A stretch of DNA of 64,000 nt from Nitrobacter hamburgensis X14 (GTDB lineage: Bacteria; Pseudomonadota; Alphaproteobacteria; Rhizobiales; Xanthobacteraceae). The DNA lies in NCBI RefSeq assembly GCF_000013885.1, contig NC_007964.1, positions 1,226,001-1,290,000 on the forward strand, read 5' to 3'. A program made the translations under genes and the position numbers. Of the stretch, positions 18,832 through 27,630 are shown in pieces. Within the stretch, counting starts at the first letter, position 1; each line of letters begins with the position of its first letter. The notes below the pieces were generated by a model. It was not told the origin of the DNA. It saw only the letters and a program-made list of their open reading frames with translations, and ran no database searches.

Positions 18832-20105
18832 TCACGATGCGTTGAAGGCTACCCTCAAATTCGGGCTGTCTCCTCTGGCCGCGTGATATTGAATGACCCC
18901 GTAAAGCGCAATCATCGCCACCAGTGCGAGCGGTATGCCGGTCGCGCCGGTGACCCCGCGCGTTACCAGCGGCACCAGCCACGCTGCCGCCAATGCACTG
19001 ATCTCGTAACTTTTCGCGCCGCGCCTGGCGATGGCGACTGTCATAAAAGCAATCGTTGGTCCCAGGATCATCAGATCGTAATCGAGGATGTGCGGCGACG
19101 CCAACGCAGTGGCGGCGCTCAGTGTCGCAGCCTTGACGCGATCGTCGCGCGAACTGCGCCAGACCCACGCCACACTCCCGACGACAACAGCCGAGACCAG
19201 GCCTTGCATCACATAGGCGAACGAGACGCTGCCGCCCCACATCCGTACGGCGGCAAAGACGCTTTGCAGCTTTTCGAATCCCACATCGCCATCCTGCAAC
19301 AGCATCTTGCGCGAAAGCTCGGTCGATGCCGCGAAAGCTGTCCAGATATCCAGCCCGAATAACGCCGCCGTTCCCAGCGCCAACGCTGCCACCGTCAGCG
19401 CTGCCGCGCCGATGCTCCGCCACTGGCCGGCTGCGAGCAGGGCGACAGGGATCACCAGCCCAAATTGCGGTTTGTAGGCCAACAGGCCGAACAATACGCC
19501 GGCCAGAATCGGACGGGCGCGGCAGTGCGATCAACGCCCCGCCCAACAGCGCTGCCGTCAGGAAGCCATTCTGACCGTGGCCCAGGTTGATGAAGACCGC
19601 CCGGAAACGCCGCCGTCGCCAGCAGGCCGAGAACGGTTTGGCTGCGCGTCAATGGAGCGGTCAGCAAGATGGCGCGCATCACGGCGAAATAACCCGCAAA
19701 CGTGACGAACTGCCAGATCGCCAGCGCCGCCAGATAGGGAAACGCCGCTAGCGGTGTTGCGATCAGCAGAAAGAAGGGCGGATAGAACCACGCGTAATAG
19801 GGGGTGTGCGCCCCGAACAACAGTTGTTCGCGGGCATAGTGCGCCGCCATGTCGTAGACGCTTGCCGCGCGACCATCGAGCACCAACGATCCCGCGGCAT
19901 AGAAACTGGCGAAATCGGTGCCGAGCGGCTTGCCGTTGGCATCCGACAGGCCGTGGGACAAGGCAATCCAGACGACTACGGCGAGCGCGTAAAGGGTCAG
20001 CAGAATCAGGCTATAGGCCCGTATGCGGGCCACCGTCAGCCACTCGCCACTCTGAAATTGTCGCCAGGAAGACGTCATCGGCCGGTGACTGAGGAGTGAA
20101 TGCAA
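18832..20105 (-). pseudogene. Glycosyltransferase family 87 (DUF2029) membrane protein, two frameshifts
   Basis: Multi-pass membrane protein related to mannosyltransferases that use polyprenyl-phosphate sugars. The N-terminal part (DFASFYAAGSLVLDG, YPPFFLLIATPLAAFPYLAA) is in one frame down to about 19604. The middle INLGHGQNGFLTAALLGG is in a second frame and the C-terminal part (GLLAYKPQFGLVIP onwards) in a third. The sequence needs removal of one G near 19598-19604 and of four bases near 19509-19515 to restore one ~420-residue protein. Outside these points the frame is clean, so this is either recent inactivation or sequencing error. Start ATG at 20078 or 20105. Confidence 0.85.
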
Positions 20106-20272
20106 GGTTGCAGGTTAGGTGCCTCCGTTTAATTTTCCCTGAAACGGCATTGTCAGCGGAACAGTTATCGCAAGCTTCTTGCGGTGCAACGTAACGCACT
20201 CTAATGTGCCGCGATCCCGTTCAATGACACCGCGTGGAATTGGTGATCAGCCACGCTTGCTAGGAGATGACG

Positions 20273-21475
20273 ATGTCGTTCCTGTCCGCTGCGCTCGACC
20301 GTGTGAAGCCGTCCGCGACCATCGCGGTCACGGATAAAGCACGTCGGCTCAAAGCGGAGGGACGGAACGTGATCGGCCTCGGCGCCGGCGAGCCGGATTT
20401 CGATACCCCGGCCAACATCAAGCTCGCCGCGGTCCATGCGATCGAGGCTGGCAAGACCAAGTATACGGCGGTCGACGGTATCCCCGAGCTGAAGCAGGCG
20501 ATTATCGCCAAATTCCAGCGCGAGAACGGCCTGACCTACCAGCCGAACCAGGTTATCGTCGGCACCGGCGGCAAGCAGGTGCTCTACAACGCACTGATGG
20601 CGACGATCAATCCAGGCGACGAGGTGATCATTCCCGCACCGTACTGGGTCAGCTATCCCGAAATGGTCGCGCTGGCGGGCGGCGAATCCGTGCCTGTCGT
20701 GTGCCCGGCGGAATCCGGCTTCAAGCTGCAGCCCGACGCGCTGGAGAAGGCGATCACGCCGAAGACGAAGTGGATCATCCTCAACTCGCCGTCCAACCCG
20801 ACCGGCGCGGCCTATACGCGCGCCGAGCTGAAAGCGCTGACCGATGTGCTGGTGAAGCACCCGCACGTCTGGGTCATGACCGACGACATGTACGAGCATC
20901 TGATCTATGACAACTTCGAATTCACCACGCCGGCGCAGGTCGAGCCGAAGCTGTTCGACCGTACCCTGACGGTGAACGGCGTGTCGAAAGCCTACTGCAT
21001 GACCGGCTGGCGCATCGGCTATGCCGGCGGTCCCGCGCAACTCATCAAGGCGATGGCGACGATCCAGTCGCAGTCGACCTCGAACCCGTCGTCGATCTCG
21101 CAATGGGCGGCGGTCGAGGCGTTGAGCGGTCCGCAGGAGTTCATCGGCGCCAACAACAAGGTGTTCAAGGAGCGTCGCGACCTCGTGGTGGCGATGCTGA
21201 ACCAGGCCAAGGGCATCGATTGCCCGCGGCCGGAAGGCGCATTCTACGTCTATCCGTCCTGCGCCGGGACCATCGGCAAGACCGCGCCGTCGGGCAAGAC
21301 GCTCGAGACCGACGGGGATTTCGTCACCGAACTGCTGGAGGCCGAAGGCGTCGCGGTGGTGCAGGGGTCGGCGTTCGGCCTCGGACCGGCGTTCCGCATC
21401 TCCTATGCCACCAAAACCTCGGACCTCGAGGAGGCCTGCAAGCGGATCCAGCGCTTCTGCGGCAACCTGCGCTGA
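20273..21475 (+). CDS. aatA: Aspartate aminotransferase, class I PLP-dependent
   Basis: A 400-residue aminotransferase interconverting aspartate and oxaloacetate (and probably related amino acids). Motifs in order: GLGAGEPDFDTP, YTAVDGIPELKQAI, the PLP-stacking PAPYWVSYPEM, NSPSNPTGA, and the PLP lysine in NGVSKAYCMTGWRIGYAGG. I chose the ATG at 20273 rather than 20267 because AGGAG ends at 20266, giving correct spacing only for the downstream start. Single gene with no obvious operon partner. Confidence 0.92.
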   Translation: MSFLSAALDRVKPSATIAVTDKARRLKAEGRNVIGLGAGEPDFDTPANIKLAAVHAIEAGKTKYTAVDGIPELKQAIIAKFQRENGLTYQPNQVIVGTGGKQVLYNALMATINPGDEVIIPAPYWVSYPEMVALAGGESVPVVCPAESGFKLQPDALEKAITPKTKWIILNSPSNPTGAAYTRAELKALTDVLVKHPHVWVMTDDMYEHLIYDNFEFTTPAQVEPKLFDRTLTVNGVSKAYCMTGWRIGYAGGPAQLIKAMATIQSQSTSNPSSISQWAAVEALSGPQEFIGANNKVFKERRDLVVAMLNQAKGIDCPRPEGAFYVYPSCAGTIGKTAPSGKTLETDGDFVTELLEAEGVAVVQGSAFGLGPAFRISYATKTSDLEEACKRIQRFCGNLR

Positions 21476-21509
21476 CGGAGCGGGTGCGGCGTCGGGGTCA
21501 TTACCGGAT

Positions 21510-21632
21510 GTCGTCCCTGCGCAGGCGGGGACCCATCCGCCGTGTCCCCGCCGTTGAGACGAAGACGTGACTTATCGCCGATGTCAGGTCGCGATGTCAG
21601 GGGTTATGAGTCACCGCCTTCGCGGAGACGAC
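21510..21632. repeat. 123-bp MITE-like dispersed element
   Basis: Terminal inverted repeats of 27 bp (21510-21536 and 21606-21632) match at 22 positions; both arms begin GTCGTC and end in CAT in the inward direction. The family is the common Bradyrhizobiaceae repeat centred on TCGTCCCTGCGNAngCaGGGACCCAT. It has no coding capacity. The rest of the 21476-21829 gap holds no recognisable gene, only the leader of the first DUF992 gene. Confidence 0.7.
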
Positions 21633-21829
21633 AGCAATGGTTACCCCGCCCGGTTAGGCCGAACAGTTTTGCTTCGGGTGTTTCGTCCCGGCCATGGTGT
21701 TGAGGTGTTCATCAAGTTTTAGCAACGTTCCCGGCATTTTGATGTTTTGACGTGGCGGTTGCCTTGTTTTGGACACGGCGGCTCCATCATGTCCAGCCGC
21801 CTTCTCAATCCCCAAGCGGAGATCGACTC

Positions 21830-22390
21830 ATGCACTTCCCAAGACTTCTCGCCGCGGCCGCCGTGACGCTGGTGGCGTCGTTTGCGGCTGCTCATGCCCA
21901 GCAGCATCAGGTTCAGGCCGGTATCCTCGAATGCGAGGGCGGCCAGAACGTAGGCTATGTGGTCGGCTCGACGACGGAATTGCAGTGCGTTTTCCACAGC
22001 AACACCGGAGCGCCGGCGCAGCCCTATATTGCGCGCGTCCAGCGCTTCGGCCTTGATCTCGGCGTGACGTCGCAGACCGGGCTCGCCTGGGCGGTCAATG
22101 CGCCGAGCTATCGGCTTGGTAGCGGCGCGCTGGCCGGTCACTACGGCGGGGTGGGCGCCAACGCCACGGTCGGTGTCGGCTTCGGCGCCAACCTGCTGGT
22201 CGGAGGGTCCGGCAATTCGATTTCGCTACAGCCGCTGAGCCTGCAGGGCCAGACCGGTCTGAGCGCCGTGGCCGGCATCGTCGATGTCGATCTGCGTCCG
22301 GCAAATGTGCGTGCGGCGCCCCGCTACAAGCGGCATCGGCATCACCATCGCCGTCATCATCATCGGCATCATCATAAGCACTCACGCTGA
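21830..22390 (+). CDS. DUF992 secreted protein with His-rich tail
   Basis: A 186-residue exported protein. The signal peptide (RLLAAAAVTLVASFAAAHAQ) supports the ATG at 21830. The DUF992 domain starts VQAGILECEGGQNVGYVVGS and includes the two conserved cysteines (LEC and LQC) and the glycine-rich GGVGANATVGVGFGANLLVGG. The last ~20 residues alternate His and Arg (RHHHRRHHHRHHHKHSR), a possible metal-binding tail absent from the paralogue downstream. A terminator follows at once. Function unknown. Confidence 0.85.
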   Translation: MHFPRLLAAAAVTLVASFAAAHAQQHQVQAGILECEGGQNVGYVVGSTTELQCVFHSNTGAPAQPYIARVQRFGLDLGVTSQTGLAWAVNAPSYRLGSGALAGHYGGVGANATVGVGFGANLLVGGSGNSISLQPLSLQGQTGLSAVAGIVDVDLRPANVRAAPRYKRHRHHHRRHHHRHHHKHSR

Positions 22391-22408
22391 TCGGATCGGA
22401 CGACCGAG

Positions 22409-22437
22409 GAGGCCCGCGACAGCGGGCCTCTTTTTTT
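22409..22437 (+). terminator. Rho-independent terminator after the first DUF992 gene
   Basis: Perfect 9-bp stem GAGGCCCGC/GCGGGCCTC with loop GACA followed by seven T residues, 18 bp after the stop codon. It separates the two DUF992 genes into different transcripts. Confidence 0.95.
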
Positions 22438-22570
22438 GGTGTTTATGACCGCAGCGTCGTGTCTGGTGAGACGTGGTCTGGCGAGATCTGGGCCGGTGTG
22501 CCATAAAAATGCGCGCGCCATGATTGTGGCGGTCCTTTTCTGCATTGCAGTTTCGAATTCGGAGCTTTTG

Positions 22571-23053
22571 ATGCGCGGTATTCCAGTTCTGGCGGGCGTC
22601 GCCGCGGCGCTGATCGTGTCGCTCGCGGGCGCTCTTGCGCAGCAGCCTGCGCAGCGCGTCAAGGTCGGCGTTCTCGAATGCCGCGGTGGAGCCAGCGTCG
22701 GATTCATTGTCGGCTCGGTGACCAATCTCGGTTGCGTGTTTCACGCGGACGGCCTGCCGGAAGATCGCTATGTCGCCACGATCCGCAAGGTCGGTGTCGA
22801 TCTCGGCATCACCCAGGAATCGGCGCTGGCTTGGGGCGTCTACGCGCCGGTGGCGCGGCTCGGACCTGGCGATCTCTCCGGCGACTACGCAGGCGCGCAA
22901 GGCAGCGCCTCGGTCGGCATCGGCGTTGGCGGCAACGTTCTGATCGGCGGCTCCGCCAATGCGATCGCCCTGCAACCGCTCAGCGTGCAGGGCCAGGTCG
23001 GCCTCAACATTGCCGCGGGTCTCGCCGCACTTGAATTGCGGCCGGGCCGCTAA
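22571..23053 (+). CDS. DUF992 secreted protein, second paralogue
   Basis: A 160-residue paralogue of the protein at 21830. A signal peptide (VLAGVAAALIVSLAGALAQQ) follows the ATG at 22571, which has GGAG seven bases upstream. The domain aligns over its full length: VKVGVLECRGGASVGFIVGS, LGCVFHADG, GVDLGITQESALAWGVYAP and GVGGNVLIGGSANAIALQPL. It has the same cysteine pair but no His-rich tail. The pair is a tandem duplication that has diverged strongly. Function unknown; periplasmic or secreted location is expected. Confidence 0.85.
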   Translation: MRGIPVLAGVAAALIVSLAGALAQQPAQRVKVGVLECRGGASVGFIVGSVTNLGCVFHADGLPEDRYVATIRKVGVDLGITQESALAWGVYAPVARLGPGDLSGDYAGAQGSASVGIGVGGNVLIGGSANAIALQPLSVQGQVGLNIAAGLAALELRPGR

Positions 23054-23198
23054 CAACCCTTGGTGAGTCCGCTCGGCTCTTGCAGCGATCGGCGAGGCAA
23101 TGCAGCGCGGCGTTTTCGCGCTTGCCAAATTCAGGCGGCGGGAGGAGCATCGTTGCGCCGACCCAATCATGGGCCGACTTCCAGATCAGGAGGCGGCG

Positions 23199-25298
23199 AT
23201 GGGACAAGACCTCAGAAGTCCCCAAGGCACTCCACAAGGCACTCCACAAGGCACCCCACAAGGCACTCTAGCGTCGGGTCCCCGGTGTATTGCGCTGGTG
23301 GGCCCGTTCCAGAGCGGTAAAACTACACTTCTCGAAGCCATTCTCGCGCGCACCGGCGCAATTCCCAAAGCAGGCAGTGTCGATCACGGAACCAGCGTCG
23401 GCGACGCCAGTCCCGAAGCCCGCCAGCATAAAATGGGCGTCGGGCAGACCCCGGCCACTACCAACTTCATGGGCGAAACCTACACCTTCATCGACTGTCC
23501 GGGTTCGATCGAATTCGCGCACGACATGCGCGCGGCGATCCCCGCGGTCGATGCCGCGGTGGTGGTGTGCGAAGCCGACGAGCGCAAGCTGCCGCAGTTG
23601 CAGATCATCCTGCGCGAACTGGAAGATTTGAACATTCCGCGCTTTCTGTTTCTCAACAAGATCGACAAGGCGAACGAGCGCGTTCGCGAAACATTGGCGA
23701 CGTTGCAGCCGGCCTCCCGGACCCCGCTGGTGCTGCGGCAGATTCCAATCTGGAACGGCGATTTGATCGCCGGGTTCGTCGATCTCGCGCTGGAGCGCGC
23801 CTTTGTCTATCGCGAGCACATGGCTTCCGAAGTCGTCCAACTGAACGGCGGCGATCTCGACCGCGAGAAGGACGCGCGGTTTTCGATGCTGGAGAAACTC
23901 GCCGATCACGACGACGCGCTGATGGAGCAGTTGCTCGAGGATATTACGCCGCCGCGCGATGCCGTATTCGACGATCTCGCACGCGAACTGCGCGAAGGCG
24001 AGATTTGTCCGGTGCTGCTCGGCTCGGCTGCGCGCGCGAATGGCGTGCTGCGGCTGATGAAGGCGCTGCGGCACGAAGCGCCCGGCATCGGCGAGACGGC
24101 GAAGCGCATAGGCGTGGCTGACAGCAAGGAGGCGCTGGCCTACGTGTTCAAGACCCTGCACCTTCAGCACGGCGGCAAGCTGTCGCTGGCGCGGGTGCTG
24201 ACAGGTCGTTTCGACGATGGCGCGCCGGTGCAGGCGTCGTCGGGCGAAGCCGGAAAAATCTCCGGCATTCTCGCCGCCACCGGCGCGCAGGAGACCAAGC
24301 GAGTGTCTGCCGAAGCCGGCGATACGATAGCGCTCGGCAAGCTCGACACCGTCAAGACCGGCGATACGCTGACGACCGCCAGGATCGCACCGCCCTCGCT
24401 GGCCGGCGTCGCGCCGGCTGCGCCGGTGCTGGCGATGGCGGTTGCGGCCGGAGACCGCAAGGACGATGTCAAGCTCGGTCAAGCCCTGATCAAGCTCAAC
24501 GAGGAAGACCCCTCTCTCGCTGTCGTTCACAATGCACAGACCCACGACACCGTGCTGTGGGGACAGGGCGAGATGCATCTGCGCGTTGCGCTGGAGCGGC
24601 TGCACGATCGCTTCGGCGTCAACGTGAAGTCGCATCCGCCCGCGATCGGCTATCAGGAAACCATCCGCAAGCCCGTTACCCAGCGCGGACGCCATAAGAA
24701 GCAGTCCGGGGGGCATGGCCAGTTCGGCGACGTGGTGCTGGAGATCCATCCGCTGCCGCGCGGCTCGGGCTTCGTCTTCGTCGACAAGATCGTCGGCGGC
24801 GCGGTGCCGCGCAACTATATCGGCGCGGTGGAGGAGGGCGTGGTGGACGGACTCTCGCGTGGTCCGCTCGGCTTTCCGGTGATCGATGTGCAGATGACGC
24901 TGACCGACGGCTCCTATCACAGTGTCGATTCCTCGGATCAGGCGTTCCGCACCGCCGCGCGCATGGGGGTCGCCGAAGCGTTGCCGAAATGTCAGCCGGT
25001 GCTGCTGGAGCCGATCCATGTGGTCGAGATCGTATGCCCGAGCGAGGCGACGGCGAAGGTCAACGCCATCCTGTCGGCACGGCGCGGCCAGATTCTTGGT
25101 TTCGACAGTCGCAACGGGTGGACCGGTTGGGACTGCGTGCGCGCCACGATGCCGGAAGCCGAGATCGGCGATCTCATCGTCGAACTGAGGTCGGCGACGG
25201 CGGGAGCGGGCAGTTTTACCCGGCAGTTCGATCGCATGGCCGAAGTCATCGGCCGGACCGCCGATCAGATCATTGCCGCGCGTCGGGTCGCGGCTTAG
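23199..25298 (+). CDS. Elongation factor G-like GTPase
   Basis: A 699-residue paralogue of EF-G, not the main translocase. GTPase motifs are GPFQSGKTTLL (G1), FIDCPGSIEF (G3) and FLNKIDKA (G4), followed by EF-G domains II to V (GQGEMHLRVALERL, GGHGQFGDVVLEI, GFPVIDVQMTLTDGSYH). In canonical EF-G the G3 motif is DTPGH, with His as the hydrolysis residue. Here it is DCPGS, as I recall for the EF-G-like branch. The N-terminus carries four tandem PQGT units. I chose ATG 23199 for its AGGAGGCGGCG leader. Cellular role unknown. Confidence 0.85.
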   Translation: MGQDLRSPQGTPQGTPQGTPQGTLASGPRCIALVGPFQSGKTTLLEAILARTGAIPKAGSVDHGTSVGDASPEARQHKMGVGQTPATTNFMGETYTFIDCPGSIEFAHDMRAAIPAVDAAVVVCEADERKLPQLQIILRELEDLNIPRFLFLNKIDKANERVRETLATLQPASRTPLVLRQIPIWNGDLIAGFVDLALERAFVYREHMASEVVQLNGGDLDREKDARFSMLEKLADHDDALMEQLLEDITPPRDAVFDDLARELREGEICPVLLGSAARANGVLRLMKALRHEAPGIGETAKRIGVADSKEALAYVFKTLHLQHGGKLSLARVLTGRFDDGAPVQASSGEAGKISGILAATGAQETKRVSAEAGDTIALGKLDTVKTGDTLTTARIAPPSLAGVAPAAPVLAMAVAAGDRKDDVKLGQALIKLNEEDPSLAVVHNAQTHDTVLWGQGEMHLRVALERLHDRFGVNVKSHPPAIGYQETIRKPVTQRGRHKKQSGGHGQFGDVVLEIHPLPRGSGFVFVDKIVGGAVPRNYIGAVEEGVVDGLSRGPLGFPVIDVQMTLTDGSYHSVDSSDQAFRTAARMGVAEALPKCQPVLLEPIHVVEIVCPSEATAKVNAILSARRGQILGFDSRNGWTGWDCVRATMPEAEIGDLIVELRSATAGAGSFTRQFDRMAEVIGRTADQIIAARRVAA
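23220..23267 (+). repeat. In-frame 12-bp tandem repeat (4 units, PQGT)
   Basis: Four consecutive 12-bp units of the form CCACAAGGCACT encode PQGT at residues 8-23 of the EF-G-like protein. The units differ by single bases. Such repeats can expand or contract by slippage in steps of four residues without breaking the frame. Confidence 0.9.
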
Positions 25299-25342
25299 CG
25301 CTATTCGGCAAAAGTGGATGCCGGTTTTGATGGTCGTCTTGC

Positions 25343-25375
25343 CATGACAATGATGTATAATGCATCATTGTCATG
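25343..25375. promoter_or_regulatory. Perfect 13-bp palindromic operator
   Basis: CATGACAATGATG at 25343-25355 is repeated in perfect inversion at 25363-25375 around a 7-nt spacer that itself contains TATAAT. The right arm overlaps the -35 box of the promoter reading into the HTH gene, and a further CATCATT half-word lies at 25384. The geometry suits autoregulation by the adjacent HTH protein; the binding protein is inferred. Confidence 0.75.
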
Positions 25376-25396
25376 ATCTCAAACATCATTTATAAT
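25368..25396 (+). promoter_or_regulatory. Sigma70-type promoter of the HTH regulator gene
   Basis: TTGTCA at 25368-25373 and TATAAT at 25391-25396 are separated by exactly 17 bp. Transcription would begin near 25403 and meet GGAGG (25408-25412) seven bases before the TTG start codon. The -35 box lies inside the right arm of the palindrome, so a bound dimer would block polymerase. Confidence 0.75.
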
Positions 25397-25419
25397 AGCT
25401 TGGATATGGAGGCCAAGCG

Positions 25420-25695
25420 TTGATCACATCTTTCCAGATGCGTGCAGCGCGTGCGCTCTTGGGCCTTGACCAGAAAACGCTCGCCGCGCTGGCTGGCGTG
25501 TCCTTGCCGACCATTCAGCGGATGGAGGCGAGCGAGGGGCCGGTGCGCGGCGTGGTCGGTACGCTGGTGAAGGTGGTCGACGCGTTCGACCGTGCCGGCG
25601 TCGAATTGATCGGCGAACATGCCCGTAGCGACAGCGGCGGGCGTGGCGTTCGCCTGAAGCAACCCGGATCGCCGTCGCGCCGCCCGGCTGTTTGA
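25420..25695 (+). CDS. XRE-family helix-turn-helix regulator
   Basis: A 91-residue small DNA-binding protein. The HTH covers MRAARALLGLDQKTLAALAG followed by VSLPTIQRMEASEGPVRG, the shape of short alphaproteobacterial Cro/CI-type regulators. The C-terminal part (TLVKVVDAFDRAGVELIGEH) may dimerise; the last 20 residues are basic and poorly structured. The start is TTG at 25420 with an ideal GGAGG at seven bases. It sits behind a promoter overlapped by a perfect palindrome and ahead of a SulP transporter gene 55 bases downstream, so it may control itself and that transporter. Confidence 0.85.
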   Translation: MITSFQMRAARALLGLDQKTLAALAGVSLPTIQRMEASEGPVRGVVGTLVKVVDAFDRAGVELIGEHARSDSGGRGVRLKQPGSPSRRPAV

Positions 25696-25750
25696 GATCA
25701 TCGCGGCTTCGCGCTGTCCCGTGATCGCGCGATGCGAGGGAAACTGCGGG

Positions 25751-27502
25751 ATGAGCATTGCGGACGGACGACCCCACCAGATCCGGAAGCCGACCTTTGC
25801 AGAACTGTTCACGCCGAAACTCGTCACCGTGTTGCGCGAGGGCTATCGCGGCGCCGATTTCCGCGCCGACGTCGTCGCCGGCCTCACGGTGGCGATCGTT
25901 GCGCTGCCGCTGTCGATGGCGATTGCCATCGCCTCCGGCGCCACGCCGGATCGCGGTCTCACCACCGCCATCATAGGGGGATTTTTTGTCTCGCTGCTCG
26001 GCGGCAGCCGGTTTCAGGTCGGCGGCCCCGCCGGCGCATTCATCGTGCTGGTGGCGCTGACCGTCGAGCGTCACGGGATCGACGGCGTGATCCTCGCGAC
26101 AGCGATGGCGGGTGTCTTGCTGATCGCCGCCGGCCTGCTGCGGCTCGGCACCTACATCAAGTTCATTCCCTATCCGGTCACGGTCGGGTTCACCGCCGGC
26201 ATAGCCGTCATCATCTTTGCCAGCCAGATCAAGGATTTCCTTGGAATCACGCTGGCGAAGGAGCCGAGCCAACTGGTTCCGAAGCTCGAAGCCCTGGCGC
26301 GGGCCGGCGACACCGTCAGCATGTCCGCGGTCGCGGTCAGCGTCATCGCCGTCGTCATCATCGCCGGTCTGAAGAGGTTCCGGCCGGCCTGGCCGGGTAT
26401 GCTGATCGCCATCGTGGTGACCGCCGTTGCCGCATGGGCGCTATCGCTGCCGGTGGAGACCATCGGCACCCGCTTCGGCGGCATTCCGCGCGAGTTGTCG
26501 TGGCCGGCCTGGCCGGCATTCTCGCTCGACAAGGTCCAGGCGGTGTTTCCGGACGCCGTGGCCTTCGCGCTGCTGGCCTCGATCGAGTCGCTGCTGTCCG
26601 CGGTGGTTGCCGACGGCATGACCGGACGGCGGCACCGCTCGAATTGCGAACTGATGGCGCAGGGCGTCGCCAACGTCGCGTCCGCTCTGTTCGGCGGTCT
26701 CTGCGTCACCGGATTGATCGCGCGGACCGCAACCAACATCCGCGCCGGCGCCCGCGGCCCGGTCGCGGGGATGCTGCATTCGGCGTTCCTGCTGCTGTTC
26801 ATGCTGATCGCGGCGCCGCTGGCGAGCTACATTCCGCTCGCGGCGCTGGCCGCGGTGCTGGCCGTGGTCGCCTGGAACATGGTCGAGAAACACGAATTCG
26901 CGACCTTGATTCGCGCATCGCGGGGCGATGCCGTCGTGCTGCTCGCCACCTTCCTGCTGACGGTTTTCCGCGGTCTCACTGAGGGCATTCTGGTCGGGTT
27001 TGCGCTCGGCGCGGTGCTGTTCATCCATCGCATGGCGCAGATCACCGGCATTGAGGCCAATGTGCCTCTGGCCGCCGAGGACAGGGCCGATGACGCCAAT
27101 GGCGACCGTCAACCCTACGACGCCGCTATGGTGAGCGATCCCGACGTCGTCATATACCGCATCACCGGGGCTTTCTTCTTCGGCGCGGCGTCCGAGGTCG
27201 GATCGGTGCTCGATGCGATCATGGAGCGGCAAAAGGCGTTCGTCGTGGATTTCGCGGCGGTTCCGTTCCTCGACTCCACGGCGGCGAACGCCATCAGCCG
27301 TGTCGCCGCCAAGGCGCGGCGGCAGGGGGTTTCGTTTTTCATCACCGGCGCGTCGCCGGTGGTGCGCCGGGCGCTCCTGACCCACGGCGTCAGGCCGCCA
27401 CGCGCGACATTCCGGGAGACCATTGCGCGGGCCGTTGCCGACATCAAGGCGGCCCGCCATGCGCCGCCGATCGCCGCGATAGACGCGCAGCCGGCGCCGT
27501 GA
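25751..27502 (+). CDS. SulP-family inorganic anion transporter with STAS domain
   Basis: A 583-residue inner-membrane transporter. The Sulfate_transp core has about 10-12 membrane segments, beginning with the signature DVVAGLTVAIVALPLSMAIA and including GGFFVSLLGGSRFQVGGPAG and VTVGFTAGIAVIIFASQ. The cytoplasmic C-terminal STAS domain (VIYRITGAFFFGAASEV, VVDFAAVPFLDSTAANAI) begins near residue 460. Family members carry sulfate, bicarbonate or dicarboxylates; the substrate cannot be told here. I chose ATG 25751 with GAGGG ten bases upstream. It lies directly behind the HTH regulator. Confidence 0.92.
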   Translation: MSIADGRPHQIRKPTFAELFTPKLVTVLREGYRGADFRADVVAGLTVAIVALPLSMAIAIASGATPDRGLTTAIIGGFFVSLLGGSRFQVGGPAGAFIVLVALTVERHGIDGVILATAMAGVLLIAAGLLRLGTYIKFIPYPVTVGFTAGIAVIIFASQIKDFLGITLAKEPSQLVPKLEALARAGDTVSMSAVAVSVIAVVIIAGLKRFRPAWPGMLIAIVVTAVAAWALSLPVETIGTRFGGIPRELSWPAWPAFSLDKVQAVFPDAVAFALLASIESLLSAVVADGMTGRRHRSNCELMAQGVANVASALFGGLCVTGLIARTATNIRAGARGPVAGMLHSAFLLLFMLIAAPLASYIPLAALAAVLAVVAWNMVEKHEFATLIRASRGDAVVLLATFLLTVFRGLTEGILVGFALGAVLFIHRMAQITGIEANVPLAAEDRADDANGDRQPYDAAMVSDPDVVIYRITGAFFFGAASEVGSVLDAIMERQKAFVVDFAAVPFLDSTAANAISRVAAKARRQGVSFFITGASPVVRRALLTHGVRPPRATFRETIARAVADIKAARHAPPIAAIDAQPAP

Positions 27503-27630
27503 GTCCCATCGAGAGGCTTGCGGTGCCGCGGCACCGGCGATTGCGCCGGCGGCATTGACAGCGGCCGCGGCTTGCATGATCTCATCCGGCCGTGCCGCCC
27601 GATTGTCGGGCGCGTCATGCGACGGAACCC

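Noticed and set aside
18062..19546. Minus-strand 494-codon frame spanning the GST and GT87 genes
   Set aside because: Only its first ~10 codons belong to a real product (the middle segment of the frameshifted GT87 gene); the rest is out of frame with GST.
23220..23267. Tandem 12-bp units resembling a small CRISPR-like array
   Set aside because: The units are directly adjacent with no spacers and are in frame inside a coding sequence.
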